From Nitrospirota bacterium (GTDB lineage: Bacteria > Nitrospirota > Thermodesulfovibrionia > Thermodesulfovibrionales > Dissulfurispiraceae), in NCBI GenBank assembly GCA_040752355.1, contig JBFMHE010000007.1, positions 87,185 to 151,184 of the forward strand: a stretch of DNA of 64,000 nucleotides. Reading direction: 5' to 3'. This document shows positions 15,905 to 23,772 of this stretch, one piece after another. The position numbers and the translations under genes were made by a program. A model generated the notes under the pieces. It was not told where the DNA came from and did not search any database. It saw only the letters and a program-made list of their open reading frames with translations. The number at the start of each line of letters is the position of its first letter. The stretch's first letter is position 1.

Positions 15905-18709
15905 ATGCCGATCGAGTATAAAGATACCCTTAATCTACCACAGACCGACTTCCCGATGCGGGCGAACCTCAGCCAGAGAGAGCCCGAGATACTCGGGTTC
16001 TGGGCGGAGAAGCGCGTCTACCAGAAGCTCCAGGAGAAGAACAGGAATAACAAGAGCTATATACTGCATGACGGGCCGCCCTATGCCAACGGGAACATCC
16101 ATATCGGCCATGCCCTGAACAAGATACTGAAAGACATCATCGTCAAATACAAGTCCATGCAGGGCTTGTATGCCCCCTATGTCCCGGGCTGGGACTGCCA
16201 CGGCCTCCCGATCGAGCTGCAGGTCGACAAGATGCTCGGCGAGGAGAAGAAACGCGGCCCGGTCCTCGAGGGTGATAAGGTCGATGTGCTCCGCAAGCGG
16301 CAGCTCTGCAGGGAGTACGCCGACAAGTATGTGCACATCCAGCGGGAAGAGTTCAAACGCCTCGGCGTCTTCGGCGACTGGGACCGGCCTTATCTCACCA
16401 TGTCGTACGGCTACGAGGCTTCGATCGTACGGGAATTTTTCCGCTTTGTGAAGAACGGTTCGGTCTATAAGGGGAAGAAGCCGGTCCATTGGTGTCCCTC
16501 CTGTGTCACGGCACTTGCCGAGGCCGAGGTGGAGTACGCGGAGAAAGAGTCGCCGTCGATCTTCGTCCGCTTCCGGGTCCTCGACGAGGATGCGGCGTCG
16601 TTCCTTCCCCAGCTGAAGGGAAGGGATACCTACATCGTCATCTGGACGACCACGCCCTGGACGCTCCCGGCGAACCTCGCCCTTGCGGTGCATCCCGACC
16701 TCGTCTATGTCGCGGTAGAGGACGGCAACGAGGCGCACCTCGTCGCCGAGGACAACCTTGCGCAGTTGAAAGAGCGGCAGGTGGTCAAGGGCGAGGTGAC
16801 CGTCAGAGTGACGGGAAGCGCGCTGGAAGGCATGCGGGCGCGCCATCCCTTTGTCGACAGGGAGTCGAAGGTCATCCTCGGCGACTTCGTTACGGTCGGC
16901 GAAGGCAGCGGCATCGTACATATCGCTCCGGGCCATGGTGAAGACGACTATAACGCGGGGCTGCGGTACGGCCTCGACATCTACGCGCCGGTGGACGACA
17001 GGGGCAGGTTCACCAAAGCGGTCCCGCAGTTCGAGGGCCAGTTCGTCTTCAAGGCCAATGACGCCATCATCGAGACCCTGAAGGAGCGGCACGCCCTCCT
17101 CGGCGTCCAGACGATACGCCACTCCTATCCGCACTGCTGGCGCTGCAAGAAGCCGGTCATCTTCAGGGCCACGGCGCAGTGGTTCATCTCCATGGAGCAC
17201 GGCGATTTGAGGGGCAGGAGCCTCAAGGAAATAGAGCGTGTCTCATGGATACCCGCCTGGGGAAGGGAGCGGATCTACGGCATGGTCTCGAACAGGCCCG
17301 ACTGGTGCGTTTCGCGGCAGCGGGCGTGGGGCGTCCCGATCACGCTCATCACCTGCGACGACTGCGGCGCTTTTGTGAATGACGAAAAGCTCTTCGATGC
17401 CATCGTAGCGCTGACCGAGCAGCAGGGCGCCGACGCCTGGTTCAGGCTGGACCCCGCGGAACTGCTGGGCAAGGATTATACCTGTCCCGGATGCAGCGGC
17501 AGGTCCTTTAAAAAGGAGATGGACATCCTCGATGTCTGGTTCGACTCCGGGGTGAGCCATGCTGCGGTGCTGGAGCGGGATGACCGCCTCTCGTGGCCGG
17601 CCGACCTCTATCTCGAGGGGAGCGATCAGCACCGGGGCTGGTTCCAGAGCTCGCTGCTCGCCAGTGTCGGCACCCGGGGGAGGGCGCCCTACAACACCGT
17701 CCTGACCCACGGCTTCACCGTCGACGGACAGGGAAAGAAGATGTCCAAGTCGCTCGGGAATGTCATCGCGCCCCAGGAGATCATCAAGGCAAACGGCGCC
17801 GAGATCGTCCGCCTCTGGGTCTCTGCAGAGGATTACCGCGACGACGTGCGCCTCTCGAAGGAGATCATCACCCGGCTGACCGAAGCGTACCGGAAGATCA
17901 GGAACACCGCCCGGTACCTCCTCGGCAACATCTACGACTATGACGGGAAGGACTACAGCGGGAGTCTCCTCGAGATCGACCGCTGGGCGATGAGCAGGCT
18001 GCAGGGCCTGACCAGGAGGGTATCGGCCGCCTATGAAGAGTTCGACTTCCACGAGGCGTTCCACTCTCTCTACAACTTCTGCGTTGTGGACATGAGCTCC
18101 TTCTATCTCGACATCCTCAAAGACCGGCTCTACACCTTCAGAAAGGATTCCGCCGAGCGCCGGGCCGCGCAGTGGGTCCTCTACCGGATGGTGACCGATA
18201 TGACGAAGCTCATGGCGCCCATACTCTCCTTTACCGCGGAAGAGATCTGGGGATACCTTCCGAGCAGAGACGCGGAGAGCGTCTTCCTGTCGCCGTTTCC
18301 GTCCGCCGAGAAGCAGTTCCTCGACGAACGGCTCGAGGAGCGCTGGGAAAAGCTCATCGCCATGCGGGATGAGGCGAACAAGGCCCTCGAGATAAAGAGG
18401 AAAGAGAAGGTCATCGGCAACTCCCTCGAGGCAAAGCTGGTCCTTTATCTTTCCGATGAGGACCTGCGGTTCTTGGAGGGATACCGTGACTTCCTTCCCG
18501 CCCTCTTCATCGTTTCCGAGGCGGAGCTGAAGCCCGCTGCGGAAAGGACCCCTGATGCCTACCAGAGCACAGAAATGACGGGTCTCGCCATCACGGTTGC
18601 ACGCGCTGCGGGTGAGAAGTGCGAGCGGTGCTGGAACTGGAGCACCAAGGTGGGCGCCTTCAAGGACCACCCGGAGATCTGCGACCGGTGCCACCGCGCC
18701 CTCTCATGA
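15905..18709 (+). CDS. ileS: Isoleucyl-tRNA synthetase
   Basis: IleRS charges tRNA-Ile. The 934-residue class I synthetase has the HIGH motif in NGNIHIGHALN, the CP1 editing domain (about residues 200-400, with TTTPWTLPANLALAV), and KMSKS in GQGKKMSKSLGN. An anticodon-binding domain follows, then a C-terminal zinc finger, CERCWNWS and CDRC, as in the bacterial type 1 enzyme. Length is normal. The ATG lies 7 nt from a likely -10 box with no ribosome-binding site. The stop codon overlaps the start of lspA in an ATGA junction, a common ileS-lspA pairing. Confidence 0.97.
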   Translation: MPIEYKDTLNLPQTDFPMRANLSQREPEILGFWAEKRVYQKLQEKNRNNKSYILHDGPPYANGNIHIGHALNKILKDIIVKYKSMQGLYAPYVPGWDCHGLPIELQVDKMLGEEKKRGPVLEGDKVDVLRKRQLCREYADKYVHIQREEFKRLGVFGDWDRPYLTMSYGYEASIVREFFRFVKNGSVYKGKKPVHWCPSCVTALAEAEVEYAEKESPSIFVRFRVLDEDAASFLPQLKGRDTYIVIWTTTPWTLPANLALAVHPDLVYVAVEDGNEAHLVAEDNLAQLKERQVVKGEVTVRVTGSALEGMRARHPFVDRESKVILGDFVTVGEGSGIVHIAPGHGEDDYNAGLRYGLDIYAPVDDRGRFTKAVPQFEGQFVFKANDAIIETLKERHALLGVQTIRHSYPHCWRCKKPVIFRATAQWFISMEHGDLRGRSLKEIERVSWIPAWGRERIYGMVSNRPDWCVSRQRAWGVPITLITCDDCGAFVNDEKLFDAIVALTEQQGADAWFRLDPAELLGKDYTCPGCSGRSFKKEMDILDVWFDSGVSHAAVLERDDRLSWPADLYLEGSDQHRGWFQSSLLASVGTRGRAPYNTVLTHGFTVDGQGKKMSKSLGNVIAPQEIIKANGAEIVRLWVSAEDYRDDVRLSKEIITRLTEAYRKIRNTARYLLGNIYDYDGKDYSGSLLEIDRWAMSRLQGLTRRVSAAYEEFDFHEAFHSLYNFCVVDMSSFYLDILKDRLYTFRKDSAERRAAQWVLYRMVTDMTKLMAPILSFTAEEIWGYLPSRDAESVFLSPFPSAEKQFLDERLEERWEKLIAMRDEANKALEIKRKEKVIGNSLEAKLVLYLSDEDLRFLEGYRDFLPALFIVSEAELKPAAERTPDAYQSTEMTGLAITVARAAGEKCERCWNWSTKVGAFKDHPEICDRCHRALS

Positions 18710-19167
18710 AGCGCCGCGGCCTCCTGCCCTTCCTCGCCGTCGCCCTTGCGGTGGCGGCTCTCGACCAGATAACCAAGCAGCTCATCGTGACGCATCTCGG
18801 CCCCTTCGAGGTGATAGAGGTGACTTCCTTCTTCACTATCGTCTACGTCGAGAATACCGGCTCTGCCTTCGGCATGTTCAGGAGCCTGGGCAACGCCTTT
18901 TTCATCGCCGCGGCGGTCCTCGCCATCCTCTTCATCGGGTGGCTCATGGTCAAGGACAGCGACCACCGGCTGATCCTCTCCCTGGTGCTCGGCGGAGCTG
19001 CCGGGAACCTCATCGACAGGATACGGTACGGCCATGTCGTCGACTTCCTCGACTTCCATATCGGCGGCGTCCACTGGCCTGCATTCAATGTAGCCGACTC
19101 AGCGCTCACCATCGGCGTTACCCTCCTCATCATCACGATGCTCTTCCCGCCCTCCCGGAAACGCTAG
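18706..19167 (+). CDS. lspA: Lipoprotein signal peptidase (signal peptidase II)
   Basis: LspA cleaves the signal peptide from prolipoproteins after lipidation in the inner membrane. The 153-residue protein has four hydrophobic segments and the family motifs DQITKQ, NTGSAFG, GGAAGNLIDRIRYGHVVDF and the catalytic FNVADSALTIG. The two aspartates of the active site are in the NLIDR-to-VVDF and NVADS segments. It overlaps the ileS stop by 4 nt. Its presence agrees with the lipoprotein signal of the RlpA-like protein in this window. Confidence 0.96.
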   Translation: MKRRGLLPFLAVALAVAALDQITKQLIVTHLGPFEVIEVTSFFTIVYVENTGSAFGMFRSLGNAFFIAAAVLAILFIGWLMVKDSDHRLILSLVLGGAAGNLIDRIRYGHVVDFLDFHIGGVHWPAFNVADSALTIGVTLLIITMLFPPSRKR

Positions 19168-19262
19168 GGTGTGTACGACTTAGTAAAGGTTCTCCTGCCC
19201 CTGCCGATAATAGAGGTGATCTGAAAGGTGCAGTTCGGGGGAATCGGACGGTGGGCGACCGC

Positions 19263-19291
19263 TTTACAAAAAGCTCCGAAGCAGGTAAAAT
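19263..19291 (+). promoter_or_regulatory. Promoter of the first TPR gene, probably leaderless
   Basis: TTTACA (19263-19268), a 17-bp spacer and TAAAAT (19286-19291) form a good sigma-70 promoter. The ATG at 19299 begins 7 nt after the -10 box, with no ribosome-binding site. Confidence 0.5.
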
Positions 19292-19298
19292 GCATGCG

Positions 19299-19742
19299 AT
19301 GCATGATCAGAAGGCAGAGGCTCTTTTCACCAAAGGGCTGAACGAGCTGCACCAGGGGCACACCCTTGCCGCCCTCGCCTCCTTTGAACGGGCGCTCCAG
19401 ATCGAAGACAATCCCGACTACTACTCCTACCTCGCCTATTGTGTCGCGAAGGAGCGGGGCCAGATACGGAAGGCGATCTCCCTCTGCGAAGAGGCGATAC
19501 AGAAGAGCCCGCACAACCCGGTCCACTATCTCAATCTCGGACGGGTCTACCTCCATGCCCAGAACAAGGAGTACGCGGTCGTCATCTTCCGCGAGGGACT
19601 GAAGTACGAGAAGAGCCAGGAGATCATCGACGAGCTGAACCGGCTGCACACGAGAAAACCGCCGGTCCTCCCCTTCCTGCCCCGCGACAATCCGTTCAAC
19701 AAGTACCTCGGTATCGTCCTCAGGATTCTCCGTATCCGGTAG
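19299..19742 (+). CDS. TPR-repeat protein, first of a tandem pair
   Basis: This 147-residue cytoplasmic protein has two or three tetratricopeptide-like units: KAEALFTKGLNELHQGHTL, YSYLAYCVAKERGQIRKAI and PVHYLNLGRVYLHAQNK. It ends in a conserved tail, RKPPVLPFLPRDNPFNKYLG, followed by a hydrophobic stretch. An ATG at 19290 lies inside the -10 box, so the ATG at 19299 is the probable start. It has no recognisable enzyme domain and likely mediates protein contacts. The next gene is a clear paralog with the same tail. Confidence 0.7.
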   Translation: MHDQKAEALFTKGLNELHQGHTLAALASFERALQIEDNPDYYSYLAYCVAKERGQIRKAISLCEEAIQKSPHNPVHYLNLGRVYLHAQNKEYAVVIFREGLKYEKSQEIIDELNRLHTRKPPVLPFLPRDNPFNKYLGIVLRILRIR

Positions 19743-19861
19743 CCGCCTGCCGCCGGGTAATTTTTCCTTGATTTGCCCCGAATCATGTGCTATAAAGACT
19801 ATAACGTCACCTGGACAGGGGATAGGGGGACTCCGTCATACTGTACCGGTCTTATGCCACC

Positions 19862-20320
19862 ATGCAGCCGCCGGCGCTGACCATAGGAGAAGCTGAAAAA
19901 CTCTTTGTTAAGGGGCAGAGCGCCTTGCAGAGGGGGCGCACCCTTCCTGCCCTCGCCTGTTTCGAAAAGGCTCTGGAACTTACCGATACCCCTCTTTATC
20001 GCTCCTACCTCGCCTACTGCATAGCAAAGGAGCGGGGACAGCTTAAAAAAGCGGTTTCCCTCTGTGAGGAAGCGATAGAGAGCGAGCCGCGAAATCCGGT
20101 GCATTACCTCAATCTCGGCCGTATCTACCTCCATGCGAAGAAGAAGGAAGAAGCGGTCTCCATTTTCAGAGAGGGGCTCAAGCACGAGATGCACGAAGAG
20201 ATTATCGATGAGCTGCAGCGGCTCGTCTCGAGAAAGCCGCCGGTCTTCCCCTTCCTCAAACGAGAGAACCCCATCAACAAGTACATCGGCCTCGTCCTCA
20301 GCACGCTCCGCCTGAGATAG
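19862..20320 (+). CDS. TPR-repeat protein, second of a tandem pair
   Basis: This 152-residue paralog of the preceding gene shares the same architecture: KLFVKGQSALQRGRTLPALA, RSYLAYCIAKERGQLKKAV, VHYLNLGRIYLHAKKKEEA and the tail RKPPVFPFLKRENPINKYIG. The two probably arose by tandem duplication. A promoter, TTGATT-17-TATAAA, lies about 65 nt upstream, but there is no obvious ribosome-binding site at the ATG. The function is unknown. The strong conservation of the C-terminal PPV-PF tail suggests a specific docking role rather than a generic scaffold. Confidence 0.7.
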   Translation: MQPPALTIGEAEKLFVKGQSALQRGRTLPALACFEKALELTDTPLYRSYLAYCIAKERGQLKKAVSLCEEAIESEPRNPVHYLNLGRIYLHAKKKEEAVSIFREGLKHEMHEEIIDELQRLVSRKPPVFPFLKRENPINKYIGLVLSTLRLR

Positions 20321-20410
20321 CTATCAGCTATCAGCTATCAGCCATCAGCATTCAGCTCTCAGCTCTCAGCTTGTCTCCCACTTCCCACTTCTTACTTCCC
20401 ACTTATCCCC
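20318..20410. repeat. Heptamer tandem repeats (TCAGCTA/TCAGCTC and CCCACTT)
   Basis: Two runs of 7-bp units fill the spacer before pdhA. About eight copies of TCAGCTA, TCAGCCA, TCAGCAT and TCAGCTC run from 20318 to 20373. About five copies of CCCACTT-like units run from 20374 to 20410. The unit sequences are unrelated to each other but share the 7-bp period. No direct or inverted flanking repeats or spacers are seen, so this is a simple-sequence repeat and not a CRISPR. Confidence 0.8.
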
Positions 20411-20416
20411 CCTCGA

Positions 20417-20445
20417 TTGACTGCGTTCCGCTGCCGTGATATGCT
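20417..20445 (+). promoter_or_regulatory. Promoter of pdhABC, probably leaderless
   Basis: TTGACT (20417-20422), a 17-bp spacer and TATGCT (20440-20445) precede the pdhA ATG at 20452 by only 6 nt. No Shine-Dalgarno sequence lies between. Confidence 0.5.
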
Positions 20446-20451
20446 TGAGTC

Positions 20452-21507
20452 ATGCCTGAAAAGACAATAGAATCAATTAATATCAAACGAATCGAGATCC
20501 TCGATCAGGCGGGTGAGACGGACGAGGCGCTCATGCCCTCCCTCGCCGAAGCCGATATCAGGTGCCTCTATGAACTGCTCGTCCTTTCGCGCGCCTTTGA
20601 CCAGCGCGCCCTGAGCCTCCAGCGGGAAGGGCGGCTGGGCACCTATGCCTCCATCCTGGGGCAGGAGGCCTCGCAGGTCGGCAGCGCTTATGCGCTGGAA
20701 CAGCAGGACTGGGTATTCCCCTCTTTCAGAGAGACGGGAGTGCATATAGCGCGGGGCTATCCTGCCGAGCTCCTCTTCGCCTACTGGGCAGGCGATGAGC
20801 GGGGCATGCAGGCGCCCGAGGGCCTCAACATCTTCCCCATATCCATTGCCGTGGGCACGCACATACCGCATGCCGTGGGTGCTGCGATGGCGATAAAGTA
20901 CCGCGGCGAGAAGACCGCGGTGGCAGCCTACTTCGGCGACGGCGCCACCTCGAAGGGGGACTTTCACGAGGGATTCAACATGGCCGGCGTGTACCGGCTC
21001 CCGGTCGTCTTCATCTGCCAGAACAACCAATGGGCGATCTCGATCCCCCGCGAGCGCCAGAGCGCTGCCAGGACGCTCGCACAAAAGGCGTTTGCCTATG
21101 GGTTCGAAGGCATCCAGGTCGACGGCAACGACATCTTCGCCGTCTATAAGGTGACCCGTGACGCCCTCCGGAAGGCGCGCGACGGAGGCGGCCCCACCTT
21201 CATCGAATGCCACACCTATCGTATGGCCCACCATACCACGGCCGATGATTCGACACGCTACCGCCACGACCGGGAGGTCGAGCTATGGAAGCCGAGAGAC
21301 CCCCTTGCGCGGCTCCAGTCGTTCATGGAGAAGAAAGGCCTCTGGACCGAACAGTACCGGGCGGAAGCAGAGGCCCGCGCAAGGACGATCATTGATGACG
21401 CCGTAAAGAAGGCCGAGGCGATGCCGAGGCCCGATCCCGGCGATATGTTCACCTATACATACGCAGCCCCCTCCAGCCGCCAGAGGCGGCAGCAGGGAGC
21501 GCTCTGA
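20452..21507 (+). CDS. pdhA: Pyruvate dehydrogenase E1 component, alpha subunit
   Basis: This is the alpha subunit of the thiamine-diphosphate-dependent 2-oxo acid dehydrogenase E1, most likely for pyruvate. The 351-residue protein has the diphosphate-binding motif GDGATSKGDFHEGFNMAGVY followed by CQNNQWAIS, and the phosphorylation-loop region TYRMAHHTTADDSTRYR. Sequence style resembles Gram-positive and Thermus PdhA. A branched-chain oxo acid substrate cannot be excluded. It is followed after one base by pdhB and then by the E2 gene; no E3 (lpd) gene is present here. Confidence 0.88.
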   Translation: MPEKTIESINIKRIEILDQAGETDEALMPSLAEADIRCLYELLVLSRAFDQRALSLQREGRLGTYASILGQEASQVGSAYALEQQDWVFPSFRETGVHIARGYPAELLFAYWAGDERGMQAPEGLNIFPISIAVGTHIPHAVGAAMAIKYRGEKTAVAAYFGDGATSKGDFHEGFNMAGVYRLPVVFICQNNQWAISIPRERQSAARTLAQKAFAYGFEGIQVDGNDIFAVYKVTRDALRKARDGGGPTFIECHTYRMAHHTTADDSTRYRHDREVELWKPRDPLARLQSFMEKKGLWTEQYRAEAEARARTIIDDAVKKAEAMPRPDPGDMFTYTYAAPSSRQRRQQGAL

Positions 21508-21508
21508 T

Positions 21509-22471
21509 ATGCCGGCGCTGAACATGGTCCAGGCGATCAACCTCGCGCTCAGAGAGGAGATGCGGCGCGACAGGTCGGTTGTCGTCCTGGGAGAAGATGT
21601 CGGCAAAGACGGCGGCGTCTTCCGCATCACTGACGGCCTGCTCCCGGAGTTCGGCGAAGAGCGGGTGATCGATACCCCGCTTTCGGAATCGGGGATCGTG
21701 GGCGCTGCCATCGGCATGGCGGTCAACGGCATGCGTCCCGTGGCGGAGATACAATTCATGGGGTTCATCTACCCTGCCATCGACCAGATATTCTCTCACG
21801 CGGCGCGGATCAGGTCCCGCTCGAGGGGGAGGTTCTCCTGCCCCCTCGTGGTGCGGACGCCCTACGGCATCGGCATACGGTCCCCGGAGCTCCACTCCGA
21901 GAGCTCGGAGGCGCTCTTCTGTCACATGCCCGGTATAAAGGTGGTGGTGCCTTCGACGCCGTACAACGCGAAGGGGCTGCTGGCAGCGGCTGTCCGCGAT
22001 CCCGATCCGGTGATCTTTCTCGAATCGACGAGGCTCTACCGGCTCATCCGCGAGGAGGTCCCCGAGGGAGCGTATACGCTCCCCCTCGGCAAAGCCAGGA
22101 TCGTGCGGGAAGGGAAGGAAGTAACGGTCATCTCCTGGGGCAGCATGCTTCACAAGACGCTCCAGGCAGTCGATGGCCTCGATGCCGAGGTCATCGACCT
22201 GATGACCCTGAACCCTTTCGATGAGGAAACGATCACGGGATCGGTCAAGAAAACCGGCCGCGTGGTGATCGTCCATGAGGCGCCCAAGACCGGCGGCTTC
22301 GGCGCCGAGCTCTCGGCAACCATAGCCGAGGATGCGATGCTCTTCCTGAAGGGGCCGGTCCTGCGCGTCACCGGGCCGGATGCGGTGATCCCGCTGCCCA
22401 AGCTCGAAGAGCGGTATGCGCCCTCCCCCGAACGGATACGCAAAGCGCTCGAAGAAATAATGCGCTACTGA
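21509..22471 (+). CDS. pdhB: Pyruvate dehydrogenase E1 component, beta subunit
   Basis: This is the beta subunit of E1, completing the thiamine-diphosphate site. The 320-residue protein shows NLALREEMRRD, VVLGEDVGKDGGVFR, DTPLSESGIVGAAIGMA, the EIQFMGF segment, and the C-terminal transketolase-like domain with VISWGSM and VVIVHEAPKTGGFGAE. The ATG lies one base after the pdhA stop, so the subunits are translationally coupled. The product is cytoplasmic, in the E1-E2 complex. Confidence 0.92.
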   Translation: MPALNMVQAINLALREEMRRDRSVVVLGEDVGKDGGVFRITDGLLPEFGEERVIDTPLSESGIVGAAIGMAVNGMRPVAEIQFMGFIYPAIDQIFSHAARIRSRSRGRFSCPLVVRTPYGIGIRSPELHSESSEALFCHMPGIKVVVPSTPYNAKGLLAAAVRDPDPVIFLESTRLYRLIREEVPEGAYTLPLGKARIVREGKEVTVISWGSMLHKTLQAVDGLDAEVIDLMTLNPFDEETITGSVKKTGRVVIVHEAPKTGGFGAELSATIAEDAMLFLKGPVLRVTGPDAVIPLPKLEERYAPSPERIRKALEEIMRY

Positions 22472-22560
22472 GACAAAAATTCCGGACCCCGGCATCCGGG
22501 CTCCAAGCGCCTTGGAAATGGTGATGTGGAGTTTAGAACGAAACGAAGAGGAGCGACAGT

Positions 22561-23751
22561 ATGCCATTCACGTTTGTCCTGCCCGATCTCGGAGAGGGCA
22601 TCACCGAAGGAGAGGTCCGGAAGTGGCTCGTCAAGGAGGGCGATGCGGTCGAGGAGCACCAGAATATCCTCGAGGTCGAGACCGACAAGGCGATCGTAGA
22701 GGTCCCTTCTCCCCGGCGGGGCAGGATACTGAGCCTCTCGAAGCGCGAGGGCGAGGTCGCGAAGGTCGGAGAGGCCCTGGTCCTCATTGCCGGGGAAGGG
22801 GAAGAGCCCGAGAAGAAGCCCGAACGACCCGAGCGAGAGGAACGGACGAAGTCCGTCTCTGTCGTCGGCGTTCTCCCCGAAGCCGAGCCCGAACGAGAGA
22901 TACGGGCCGCACCGGCTGTCCGCGCCCTGGCGAAGGAGCTCGGGGTGGAGCTCGAGGGCGTCAGGGGATCGGGGCCGGACGGCAGCATTAAGGAAGCGGA
23001 CGTGAGGACCGCCGCCCGGAGAGCGAAAAAGGCGGAGGACCTCTACGGCCCCTCCGAGCGGGTCCCGCTGCGGGGCATGCGCAGGACGATCGCCAAGAAC
23101 CTCGTCACCTCCCAGAGAATGACCGCCTTTGTGACGGGCATGGACGAAGCGGACATCACCGAGCTCTGGACCCTTCGCGAGCGGGAAAAGAGACCGCTCC
23201 AGAAGAAAGGGATACACCTCACCTTCATGCCCTTTTTCATCAAGGCGGTGCAGCACGCGCTGGTTGAGCATCCTTATCTGAACGCCTCGGTGGACGAGGA
23301 GCGTGAAGAGATCGTCATGAAAAAGTACTGGAACATCGCGGTCGCTGTCGATACGCCCGACGGCCTGATGGTGCCGGTGATCCGGAATGCGGAGAAGAAG
23401 ACGATCCTGGAGCTCGCCGCCGAGATCCAGAGCCTCAGCAGCAAGGCGCGGGAGCGGAAGATCGCGCTCGAAGAGATGAAGGGGAGCACCTTCACCATCA
23501 CCAATTACGGACACTTCGGCGGCACCTTCGCGACGCCTATCATCAACTATCCCGATGTGGCGATCCTCGGCGCCGGCAGGATCAGCGAAAAGCCCTGGGT
23601 AAAGGACGGACAGATCGTGATACGGAGGATACTCCCCCTCTCGCTCACCTTCGACCACCGGGTCACCGACGGGGTCGACGCTGCGCAGTTTCTCACCACG
23701 GTGATCGGCTATCTCGAAGACCCTGCGCTGCTGTTCATAGAGAGTTCATAG
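22561..23751 (+). CDS. pdhC: Pyruvate dehydrogenase E2, dihydrolipoamide acetyltransferase
   Basis: E2 moves the acetyl group from E1 to CoA on a lipoyl arm. The 396-residue protein has one N-terminal lipoyl domain with the lipoylated Lys in VETDKAIVEV (about residues 40-50). A charged linker follows, then a peripheral subunit-binding domain (PAVRALAKELGVEL through GPDGSIKEADV), and a catalytic acyltransferase domain ending in DHRVTDGVDAAQF, whose His and Asp form the active site. A GAGGAGCGACAGT site precedes the ATG. It is the third gene of the pdh operon. Confidence 0.93.
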   Translation: MPFTFVLPDLGEGITEGEVRKWLVKEGDAVEEHQNILEVETDKAIVEVPSPRRGRILSLSKREGEVAKVGEALVLIAGEGEEPEKKPERPEREERTKSVSVVGVLPEAEPEREIRAAPAVRALAKELGVELEGVRGSGPDGSIKEADVRTAARRAKKAEDLYGPSERVPLRGMRRTIAKNLVTSQRMTAFVTGMDEADITELWTLREREKRPLQKKGIHLTFMPFFIKAVQHALVEHPYLNASVDEEREEIVMKKYWNIAVAVDTPDGLMVPVIRNAEKKTILELAAEIQSLSSKARERKIALEEMKGSTFTITNYGHFGGTFATPIINYPDVAILGAGRISEKPWVKDGQIVIRRILPLSLTFDHRVTDGVDAAQFLTTVIGYLEDPALLFIESS

Positions 23752-23772
23752 GGAGAGCTCAGAGGAGCGCGC

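Noticed and set aside
18597..19289. A long frame in phase with the first TPR gene, which would give a 381-residue protein
   Set aside because: The upstream part overlaps ileS and lspA in another frame and reads as Arg/Pro/Ser-rich noise. A promoter lies just before the ATG at 19299.
20318..20410. Possible CRISPR array
   Set aside because: The units are only 7 bp, contiguous and without spacers. No cas genes are present in the window.
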